Assembly (NCBI GenBank): GCA_045587385.1
Contig: JAZNCE010000006.1
Location: 1-25,439 of the forward strand
Reading direction: 5' to 3'
Length of the DNA stretch: 25,439 nt
Origin: SVQP01 sp045587385
GTDB taxonomy: Bacteria > Bacillota > Clostridia > Oscillospirales > CAG-272
The notes beneath the pieces are model-generated. The model saw nothing but the letters and a program-made list of their open reading frames with translations, searched no databases and was not told where the DNA came from. This document shows, piece after piece, positions 13,802 through 20,273 of the stretch (its first letter is position 1; each line of letters starts with the position of its first letter). The translations under genes were made by a program, and so were the position numbers.

Positions 13802-15940
13802 TTATTTCCCGTCTTGATCCGGCACTGTGCCATAATAGTTGCAATGAACCACAGTTGCACCGCCGTAATGCGGCTGGAGAATATCTGCCCAATCCGACCA
13901 GCCCTCTGTTGCGTGCGGGGAAACCACCTTGATCGCGCAGCTTGCACCGTCAGCCGTTTCCCAGCAAAAATACTTGTTGCCCACCGCGCTGTCCCTGTAG
14001 TGCGGTTTCCCGAGAATTTCGACCACTTCTTCTACCGTCATACCTTCCCGGATTTGCAAATAGTCTTCATAAGTGGGCTTATATTGCATTTCATAATCAA
14101 ACAGCGTATCGGAATCGAACGAAGTATCTGTCTGCGTATTGTTCTGAACCACTTCTTTTACGGCATCGGGTACGATCTGCGGCGGATACGATTCCATGAT
14201 ATAGCCGTCATACTCAATGCGAACGATATCGCCTGTTTCGACTCCATATGCGGAAAGGTCAAGGCAAATTCCGATGTCGCTGGCAGAGACTGCTTCAAAG
14301 CAATGGTTTCCCAAAGGCATAACGCTATTGGAGCTCAACACGCGAGCATAAAACCATCGGTTCTCCCCGTCCAAGTTTCCGCAAAGCTCACATTCGGTGT
14401 GCCACGCGACACCGGAGCTGTCGCTCGGATTGACGACCTTTTCAAAATATGAGCCGTCGTCCAGCCACAAATAGCCGTTTTGCACGTAGAAGGTCTTATC
14501 ATACAGGAAATCGGGTGTGTAGAGTGCTTTCGCTGCTACCACGTAATCCTCGCTTACCTTGTAAGAAAGCCCGCCGCCGTTTATCGGTTTGTCTTGGTAG
14601 GCTTGATCCACCGCATCGCTGTGTCCGTAGAAATCACCGTTGTAATAGAGTAGTGTATCGTAGCCGTTGTCACCTTTATAGGCATTCAATGCATATACCA
14701 GCGCGTCCATAAAGTCGGCATCATCGCCCGTGGGTGCCCATGCATATCCGTAAATATGGAAATGCAAGCCGCAATAATTGACGCGGCTGTTGGTTTCGGA
14801 TGCATTGCACGCAAATACGATGTACCCCACGTCGCATTCAGCCTGTCCGACACACACGCTGTTTTGTATCGCGGAGAGGATTTTTGTCTGAATATTCTGT
14901 GGTAACGTGCCGCTTGATTCGGGGAAGGTAAGACCAATAAAGGTATAGTTGGGAATGGTGGGGAGGATATCCAGATTGGTAGTTTCCACCACCTGTACTG
15001 CCTGCGTAAAGGTCAAGCTCTGACCATTGAAGGACACGGTCAGGTCGTACAAACCCGTAGGTGCGTCTGCGGGGATGGTGAATCTGTAGGTCACCTCGCG
15101 GCTTTCACCGGGGGCAAGGGTGAGGTGCGCTTCGTCCTCAGTGAAGGGGCGAATTTCGTGCTCAATGACGGTATTTCCCATGCGCAGCGTTGCGTCGGGC
15201 ACGAATGCGCTGGACGAGCCGGTGTAGGAGATGGGCTGATCCGAAATATTGGTCATACCCACCGTGATCTCCAGTGTGCTGCCCGTGCCTATGATGACGT
15301 CACCGCCGCCCTGCAGGTTATGCCGGAATTGCAGAGGACCGATGATGCCAATCGTTTCCCCATCGATCAGAATTCTGACCTGCTCGGGGGAAATGCCTGC
15401 ATATTTGGCGATGGTTTGGATGAGCGATTCGATCAGCGCGTCCTGGTTTTCATAGGATGTGATGCCTGCCGAGAGCGTAGCGGTCACGATAGTCTGCTCG
15501 TCTCTCTTGCCCATTTGCTGCATGACAAACTCCCAGAGTGTGTCGGGTACAACGGTCGTGCCTGCCATGGGCTCGGTGGTGATTTGGTAGTCAAGCAGCT
15601 GCACCTGCTCGTCAACCTCGTTGAGGTGCTGCCACGTGAGAAATACGTTTTGCGCCCCCTGCGGCTGCTTGACCAGCTCACGCTGCTGCTTGCCGCTCTT
15701 TCCTACGTAATACACCCAAACGTTTTCCGGCGTGCCCTTTGAAGGCTCATAGGCAATATCCAGGGCTTGGGGGATAAACGGAATGATCACAAGCGCGGTG
15801 CAGGCAAGCAACGCCAGCGCAGCAGCGATGATCGCGATCATGATGCCTGCTTTTTTGCGCGCAGGCTCGGGGGTTTCTGCGCGTGTGATGAGTGCGGGGT
15901 CAATCGATCCCAAAAGCTCGGCGAATTTGTGCTTCGTCAT
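13802..15940 (-). CDS. Single-pass membrane sensor / putative anti-sigma factor, cassette 2
   Basis: A 712-aa paralogue of the cassette 1 protein, overlapping its sigma gene by 4 nt. The cytosolic head KFAELLGSIDPALITRAE (5-22) is nearly identical to that of cassette 1. One transmembrane segment lies at about 32-54. The common outer block spans about 60-318 with a GerMN-like part around PEQVRILIDGE (185-195) and LAPGESREVTYRF (275-287). The distal part differs: residues about 405-500 carry YDTLLYYNGDFYGHSDAVD (427-445), shared with cassette 3, and about 624-672 resemble a BamE/SmpA-type fold (YEDYLQIREGMTVEEVVEIL, then GKPHY, ending CWETADGASCAI). There are several outside cysteines (for example 363, 369, 517, 520). 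The function as anti-sigma/sensor is inferred from gene order and topology. Confidence 0.8.
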   Translation of the reverse strand: MTKHKFAELLGSIDPALITRAETPEPARKKAGIMIAIIAAALALLACTALVIIPFIPQALDIAYEPSKGTPENVWVYYVGKSGKQQRELVKQPQGAQNVFLTWQHLNEVDEQVQLLDYQITTEPMAGTTVVPDTLWEFVMQQMGKRDEQTIVTATLSAGITSYENQDALIESLIQTIAKYAGISPEQVRILIDGETIGIIGPLQFRHNLQGGGDVIIGTGSTLEITVGMTNISDQPISYTGSSSAFVPDATLRMGNTVIEHEIRPFTEDEAHLTLAPGESREVTYRFTIPADAPTGLYDLTVSFNGQSLTFTQAVQVVETTNLDILPTIPNYTFIGLTFPESSGTLPQNIQTKILSAIQNSVCVGQAECDVGYIVFACNASETNSRVNYCGLHFHIYGYAWAPTGDDADFMDALVYALNAYKGDNGYDTLLYYNGDFYGHSDAVDQAYQDKPINGGGLSYKVSEDYVVAAKALYTPDFLYDKTFYVQNGYLWLDDGSYFEKVVNPSDSSGVAWHTECELCGNLDGENRWFYARVLSSNSVMPLGNHCFEAVSASDIGICLDLSAYGVETGDIVRIEYDGYIMESYPPQIVPDAVKEVVQNNTQTDTSFDSDTLFDYEMQYKPTYEDYLQIREGMTVEEVVEILGKPHYRDSAVGNKYFCWETADGASCAIKVVSPHATEGWSDWADILQPHYGGATVVHCNYYGTVPDQDGK

Positions 15941-16482
15941 ACTGTATAGCCCTCCTTTTCAAGGAATTCGCACAGCTTTGTGCGCGTGCGGGATAGCATG
16001 GTTTTTGCGTTGGATTGCGTCAGCTTGTATCGTTTGGCAATGTCCTTGATTTCGTCAAAGTGGTAGTAGCGGCGAATAAAGACGTTGCATTCACGCTCGG
16101 GTAGGGACCGCAAAAAGCGGTCGATGGCAAGCATCATTTCGCGCTCCTCGGCTTGTGTGGGAACGCTTGGCTCGTCGTTAACAACGTCACCAAGCTCGTC
16201 CAAGGCAACCGTTAGGGCGGTGCGTTGGTTTCGGCGGTATTTGTCCAGCGAGATATGACGTGTAATACCGCCCAAAAATTGCTGCAGATAAGTAGGTCTT
16301 GCAGGGGGAATGGATTTCCAGGCGCGCAGCCAAGTATCGTTTACGCATTCCTCGGCGTCTTGCAGGTTGCGCAGAATGCGCTGCGCAATGCCCATGCAAT
16401 ATGTGCCGTATTTGCTTTGCGATTCCGCAAGGGCGCGTTCGTCGCGCGCAAAATACAGCTCTATAATGTCGCGGTCTTGCAT
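15937..16482 (-). CDS. ECF-type RNA polymerase sigma factor, cassette 2
   Basis: A 181-aa ECF sigma with region 2 (DAEECVNDTWLRAWKSIPP, 42-60) and region 4 (LPERECNVFIRRYYH to SRTRTKL). The start at 16482 is set by AAAGGAG with a 7-nt gap and by alignment with the cassette 1 sigma; the open frame continues to 16563 but would run back through the promoters. The protein is a close paralogue of the cassette 1 sigma, including the conserved GGITRHISLDK and EFLEKEGYTV. They differ in the linker between regions 2 and 4 and in the recognition helix (TQSNAKTMLSRTR against TVSNVKKILSRTR), so they may read related but not identical promoters. Confidence 0.94.
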   Translation of the reverse strand: MQDRDIIELYFARDERALAESQSKYGTYCMGIAQRILRNLQDAEECVNDTWLRAWKSIPPARPTYLQQFLGGITRHISLDKYRRNQRTALTVALDELGDVVNDEPSVPTQAEEREMMLAIDRFLRSLPERECNVFIRRYYHFDEIKDIAKRYKLTQSNAKTMLSRTRTKLCEFLEKEGYTV

Positions 16483-16524
16483 ACGTGTGCTCCTTTCATG
16501 CAAATTGGTGCCTCTATCTCTTAT

Positions 16525-16551
16525 GTCGAACAAAACGGGCTTGGGGTTACA
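16525..16551 (-). promoter_or_regulatory. Putative ECF autoregulatory promoter, cassette 2
   Basis: On the minus strand TGTAAC (16546-16551), exactly 17 bp, then CGAC (16525-16528), a full match to the sigma X-style consensus TGTAAC-N17-CGAC. Predicted transcription would begin about 35-40 nt before the ATG. Confidence 0.7.
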
Positions 16552-16553
16552 AC

Positions 16554-16582
16554 ATTTTAACATATTTTTGCGATTTTTTCAA
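16554..16582 (-). promoter_or_regulatory. Housekeeping promoter, cassette 2
   Basis: On the minus strand TTGAAA (16577-16582), a 17-bp spacer and TAAAAT (16554-16559) with an extended TGT. Its offset to the ECF-type promoter is the same as in cassette 1. Confidence 0.7.
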
Positions 16583-16637
16583 GATTGATTTCCGCTGAGT
16601 GAAAAATGAAGCATCGGCGCGCAGCGTGAAATTAAAG

Positions 16638-16660
16638 AAACGCCGCGAGGGGCGTTTTTC
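16638..16660. terminator. Terminator-like hairpin
   Basis: AAACGCC, loop GCGAGG, GGCGTTT followed by TTC and a T-rich stretch. No plus-strand gene precedes it, so it may be part of the repeat beginning at 16654 or a second stop for minus-strand read-through from cassette 3. Confidence 0.5.
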
Positions 16661-16698
16661 GTTTTGTATTGCCTCGGGTCTTGTGGTATCCCACCCGG
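16654..16698 (+). repeat. Intergenic repeat copy B (45 nt)
   Basis: Partner of 13721-13766: both read GTTTTTCGTTTTGT, one changed base, TTGC, then a diverged G-rich part and CACCCGG. The gene-free stretch 16583-16899 otherwise holds only hairpins and palindromes. Confidence 0.5.
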
Positions 16699-16758
16699 CG
16701 TCTGCGGCAACATCATGTCTGTAGAGACCGGAGTCCCCGACGGTCCGTACCGCAAAAG

Positions 16759-16785
16759 AAACCGCTCGAAAGAGCGGTTTTTCTT
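16759..16785. terminator. Terminator of the ACCGCTC/GAGCGGT family
   Basis: Stem AAACCGCTC (16759-16767), loop GAAA, GAGCGGTTT (16772-16780), with TTCTT after it on the plus strand and TTTCTTTT after it on the minus strand. The only gene reading into it is the cassette 3 membrane protein on the minus strand, about 115 nt away. Confidence 0.75.
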
Positions 16786-16803
16786 AATTTATTGAGCAAA
16801 CGC

Positions 16804-16847
16804 TTGTAGGGGAGGAATATTTGCTTGCAAATATTCCTCCCCTACAA
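16804..16847. repeat. Perfect palindrome with 21-bp arms
   Basis: Arms at 16804-16824 and 16827-16847 are exact reverse complements with a 2-nt centre. The outer part is TTGTAGGGGAGG and the inner part GAATATTTGC. The GTAGGGG edge links it to the palindromes at 13672 and 20242. Confidence 0.75.
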
Positions 16848-16864
16848 AATAGGGTATAGCAAAT

Positions 16865-16888
16865 CCCCCGCTGCAGCTGCGGCGGGGG
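16865..16888 (-). terminator. GC-rich hairpin after the cassette 3 membrane gene
   Basis: CCCCCGC (16865-16871) pairs with GCGGGGG (16882-16888) across a loop containing CAGCTG, 11 nt past the stop at 16900. On the minus strand only ATTTGCT follows, so termination would be weak and probably depends on the hairpin at 16759. Confidence 0.5.
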
Positions 16889-16899
16889 GAGTAGTGTCA

Positions 16900-19581
16900 T
16901 TATTCCACGTTGATGTATCCGCCAAGAATTTCAGCAACCGTTTGGGTATCCTGCTCGGAAAGGGTCGCCTTGAGGTTCCCGATTTTGGCGTCACCCCAAG
17001 CGGAGAGGTAGGCGATGGTATAACCGCCGATCTCAAGGACCGTTTCATATACGGCTGCGTGATCCGCAAAGCAATACGTAAATTCCGCTCTTTGGAAGAT
17101 CTCGCGCAGCGTCTGTGCGTCCTCTTCTGTTAATGCGCCGACGGGAGGCTCGCCTGCAGGGGTTCTGATCAGCTTGACCTCGCCATTGTCGAAATTCGGC
17201 TTGATCTCGGTGATCCGCTCAAAATACGCGCCGTTGATCGTGAGCAGAACGCCCTTGTCCACGGCGTTTTTGCAATCCACAAGCTCGCCCAATGCTGCTA
17301 CCGTCTGATGGTTGTCATAGGCAAACAAAATATTTTCAAGCTGACGGGGGGCAATGTTCATGGAAAAGCCCATTGTGCCATTCAGCTTTTCGTCCACAGC
17401 CGCGCTGTGACCGTAATACGTGCCTGCATAATAGATGATGGCGTTATACTCCTGCCATCTCAGCGCGTAAATGGCATCCTGCAGGGCATTGATGCAATCC
17501 TTGGTGTAGTTGTCTGCATACCAATAGTGCTGTGTGGTAAAGAAGATACCATTATCATAGGCTACACTTTGTCCGTCGCAAATAAAGAGCAGCCATTGTC
17601 GAAGTTCAGAGTTAGGGGCTCCGTCATGCCATTCGGCATTGTTCAGAGCGTTTTTGAGGAATGGCTCAACAAGTTCGGGCAGCGGAATCTGTAGACCGTT
17701 TTCAAAAAGCGTGATATTGGAAAAATTGGGCTGATAGTTGCCCTTTGTGACGATCTCGTTGACAATCAGGCGGTGTTCGTTAGAAAGACCGATATATCCG
17801 CCGCTGTCTGCAAGAACGCCTGCACTCGTGCTGTAGCTAAATACCATTCCGTTGCTCGTGATGCGGTAGTCAAATTCCACGTCCACGCCGCCATTATTCC
17901 ACGTGCCACCATAGCCCATGAATATGTCGATCAGCGTTTGCGCGTCCGCATCGTCCAGCTCTCTGTCGGGACTTTCATATGCGAGCGGTGCAATCGTAAT
18001 GGGTGCAGTAAAGGCATCGGTGGAGAAGTCGCCAACGCCTGCCTTGACTAAGAAGAGTTGGGCGATCATTTCTGCGTGGGAGTAGATGATGTCAAGACTA
18101 TATGCGGGATAATTGCTCGAAGAGAGGACGGTCAGTGTACTGTAACGCATGATATAGTTGCCCTCTTGGTCGCGCGTGACGCAGAGATCGCGATTCCCGA
18201 GATATATCTGCTGTTCGTCGCCGATTTCCAGGCGAGCAATGATCTCTTCTGCCTCAAAGTCGGTAAGTCCCATTTTGCAAAGCGAATGGTAGAGCGTGTC
18301 AGCAAAGGTGATGCCGCACGGCAAACGCATGTCATCCGGGATCTTCTTGGCAACAAAATAATTGTTGCTGTTGCCGTTTGGCAGAGTCTTATATCCGTAT
18401 GCGAACCACTGGGAGCCGTATTCTTCACCGCTGTAGCCCTCGGCATAATCGAATCGTGCTGCAGTCATGATATCAAAGAGATTCATGCCGCTAAAGGAAA
18501 GCTGCTCTACGGCTGCGCGGAACAGCGTGGGGTCGGTGGTATAGAAGCCGTACTTGACCAAAAATTCATGGAATTCTGTTGCAACGTCTGTGGCGTATCC
18601 GCCTATGACGTGCACGGCTTTTTCAAAAACGAAGTCCTGCTCACCAAACGTGACCAGCAGATCGTATGCACCGCATACTGCTTGTTCGGGAATGGGGAAG
18701 GTGTAGGTGATCTCGCGGCTCTCACCGGGAGCAAGCACGTATTTCTGATACTCCTCGGTCATGGGGAAATCCTCGTGCGTAATGAGCGCGGTATTGCCCA
18801 TGGTCAGAATGGCAGTCGGGGCAAAGGCACTCCACGAGCCTGTAAATTCAATATTCTGATCGGACACGTTGGTCATGCCCACTGTGATCTCCAGCTTGCT
18901 TCCTGCCGTGACGGCAAGCACGATCGCGCTGCCATCTTGCAGGCTGTGGTAGAATTGCAGCGTGCCTGCAATGCCGATCTGCTCACCGTCGATCAAAATC
19001 TTTACTTGCTCCGGGTCAACCCCCGCGTATTTGGCAATGGTTTGGGTCAGCGAGTCGATCAGCGCATTGTAGTTTTCATAGGAAGTGATCTGTGCGGAGA
19101 GCGTGACGGTCACGGACTTTTGCGCGCTAAGGGCAAGCTGCTGCTGCATAAACTCCCACAGCGTGTTCGGCGCAACCGTAGGCTGCGTGGCGTCGGTTTC
19201 TACGGAATAGTTCAGAATCTCGACCTCGTCGCCTACCACGTTGAGGTGCTTCCACGCCGCAAAGACGTTTTGCGTGCCGCCCGGCAGGTGAACGCGCTCG
19301 CGCTTTTGCGTGCCCTTGTCGTTGACGTAGTATACCCAAACGTTTTCGGGCAATCCCTTGACGGGCTCGTACGCAACGTCCAGCGTCTTGGGGATAAAGG
19401 GAATGATGACTGCCGTCATGCACACCATAAGAGCAATCAGCGCAGCGGCGGGGATAAGGAGCAGCCGCGCGTATCTCTGCCGCTTTTTCTTTGCCTGCAT
19501 ATTTTGCTCAATTTGTAACAGACGCTCGACCGCATCCACGTCGATGTGGCTGATGCCGTCTGTGAATAAGTCTTTTTTCAT
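16900..19581 (-). CDS. Single-pass membrane sensor / putative anti-sigma factor, cassette 3
   Basis: An 893-aa protein, the largest of the three paralogues, overlapping its sigma gene by 4 nt. The cytosolic head differs from the other two (HIDVDAVERLLQIEQNMQAKK, 12-32). The transmembrane segment is about 39-63. The shared outer block is about 64-328 with PEQVKILIDGE (190-200) and LAPGESREITYTF (283-295). Then come the block shared with cassette 1 (about 336-540: KYGF, MNLFDIMT, LPCGIT, LCKMG), a 70-residue LSE-type module (543-612), the YYGHS module shared with cassette 2 (about 695-790: YNAIIYYAGTYYGHSAAVD) and a second, diverged LSE-type module (818-891). It thus combines the distal modules of both other proteins. 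The RBS (GCGAGGG) is weak, so it may depend on translational coupling. The function is inferred from context. Confidence 0.8.
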   Translation of the reverse strand: MKKDLFTDGISHIDVDAVERLLQIEQNMQAKKKRQRYARLLLIPAAALIALMVCMTAVIIPFIPKTLDVAYEPVKGLPENVWVYYVNDKGTQKRERVHLPGGTQNVFAAWKHLNVVGDEVEILNYSVETDATQPTVAPNTLWEFMQQQLALSAQKSVTVTLSAQITSYENYNALIDSLTQTIAKYAGVDPEQVKILIDGEQIGIAGTLQFYHSLQDGSAIVLAVTAGSKLEITVGMTNVSDQNIEFTGSWSAFAPTAILTMGNTALITHEDFPMTEEYQKYVLAPGESREITYTFPIPEQAVCGAYDLLVTFGEQDFVFEKAVHVIGGYATDVATEFHEFLVKYGFYTTDPTLFRAAVEQLSFSGMNLFDIMTAARFDYAEGYSGEEYGSQWFAYGYKTLPNGNSNNYFVAKKIPDDMRLPCGITFADTLYHSLCKMGLTDFEAEEIIARLEIGDEQQIYLGNRDLCVTRDQEGNYIMRYSTLTVLSSSNYPAYSLDIIYSHAEMIAQLFLVKAGVGDFSTDAFTAPITIAPLAYESPDRELDDADAQTLIDIFMGYGGTWNNGGVDVEFDYRITSNGMVFSYSTSAGVLADSGGYIGLSNEHRLIVNEIVTKGNYQPNFSNITLFENGLQIPLPELVEPFLKNALNNAEWHDGAPNSELRQWLLFICDGQSVAYDNGIFFTTQHYWYADNYTKDCINALQDAIYALRWQEYNAIIYYAGTYYGHSAAVDEKLNGTMGFSMNIAPRQLENILFAYDNHQTVAALGELVDCKNAVDKGVLLTINGAYFERITEIKPNFDNGEVKLIRTPAGEPPVGALTEEDAQTLREIFQRAEFTYCFADHAAVYETVLEIGGYTIAYLSAWGDAKIGNLKATLSEQDTQTVAEILGGYINVE

Positions 19582-20150
19582 ACTTTGTAACCCTCGCTTT
19601 CCAAAAGCTGCCGCAGATCCTGCTTGATGGCGGCGATTTCTTTGTTGACCGTGGACTTACTGCACCCCAGGCGCGTTGCAATGTCGTCAATGGGGCGGCA
19701 GAGGTAGTATCTGCTCATAAAGATGAAGGCACGGCGGTCAGAGAGCGTGCTTGTAAAGTCGGTCAGAATTTCGCCAAGCGCACGCGCTTCTTGCTCAGAA
19801 TGAAAGCTGTCACCGTCCGAGAGCATGTCGCCAAGGTCGGAAAGGGACGAGATCATCTCTGCGGGCACGCGCTTTTGCCGCTTGCTTGCCTTAAAGCGGT
19901 TGATGGCGGTCTTGCGCATGATCGAGAGCAGGTAAGCCTTCAGGCTATCGGGGCGCGCGGGGGGAATGGAATTCCAAACGCGCACGTAGGTATCGTTTAA
20001 GACTTCCTCGGCATCCTGCGCGTCGTGCACGAGATTTTTCGCCAAGGAGAGCAGACGCGCGCGGTAGGCACGGTCGGTTTCCTTGATCGCGCGTTCATCG
20101 CGCTGCCAGTACAGGTCAATGATCGCTTGGTCGTTTGCCGTTTGCTTCAT
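19578..20150 (-). CDS. ECF-type RNA polymerase sigma factor, cassette 3
   Basis: A 190-aa ECF sigma with region 2 (DAQDAEEVLNDTYVRVWNSI, 43-62) and region 4 (LSDRRAFIFMSRYYL, then DIATRLGCSKSTVNKEIAAI). The ATG follows AAGGAGG with a gap of about 6-7 nt. It is clearly more distant from the cassette 1 and 2 sigmas, particularly in the DNA-recognition helix and in the linker (KRQKRVPAEMISSLSDLGDM), and its upstream region lacks TGTnAC-N17-CGAC. It is therefore likely to read a different promoter class. It starts about 120 nt downstream of the end of the DUF4832 operon on the same strand. Confidence 0.93.
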   Translation of the reverse strand: MKQTANDQAIIDLYWQRDERAIKETDRAYRARLLSLAKNLVHDAQDAEEVLNDTYVRVWNSIPPARPDSLKAYLLSIMRKTAINRFKASKRQKRVPAEMISSLSDLGDMLSDGDSFHSEQEARALGEILTDFTSTLSDRRAFIFMSRYYLCRPIDDIATRLGCSKSTVNKEIAAIKQDLRQLLESEGYKV

Positions 20151-20197
20151 AACACACCTCCTTTTCGGATTTTTTTAAGGGCCCTTCATCTATATAA

Positions 20198-20223
20198 GTC
20201 AACAAATTTTGGGAAAAGTGTAA
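20198..20223 (-). promoter_or_regulatory. Candidate ECF-type promoter, cassette 3
   Basis: On the minus strand TTACAC (20218-20223), a 16-bp spacer with T- and A-runs, then TGACTTATATAGATGAA (TGAC at 20198-20201). The shape (a -35 ending in AC, a T-run, a GAC-containing -10) fits an ECF promoter, but no second copy in the window confirms it. Confidence 0.4.
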
Positions 20224-20241
20224 GGATTGATAAAATTTTTC

Positions 20242-20266
20242 AGGGGCGGATGCAAAATCCGCCCCT
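20242..20266 (-). terminator. Palindromic repeat acting as terminator of the DUF4832 operon
   Basis: AGGGGCGGAT (20242-20251), loop GCAAA, ATCCGCCCCT (20257-20266), preceded on the minus strand by CCGTAG. On that strand TGAAAAATTTT follows, 7 nt past the stop at 20274. It belongs to the GTAGGGG-edged palindromes and may have been recruited as a terminator. Confidence 0.6.
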
Positions 20267-20273
20267 ACGGAAA

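Noticed and set aside
18058..19518. A 486-codon plus-strand open frame opposite the cassette 3 sensor
   Set aside because: Shadow of the minus-strand gene, which has a transmembrane segment, paralogues and a coupled sigma gene.
9586..20150. Reading the three membrane proteins as lipoproteins or secreted enzymes
   Set aside because: There is no lipobox or signal-peptidase site; the hydrophobic segment follows a charged cytosolic head of 30-40 residues, and no catalytic motif is visible.
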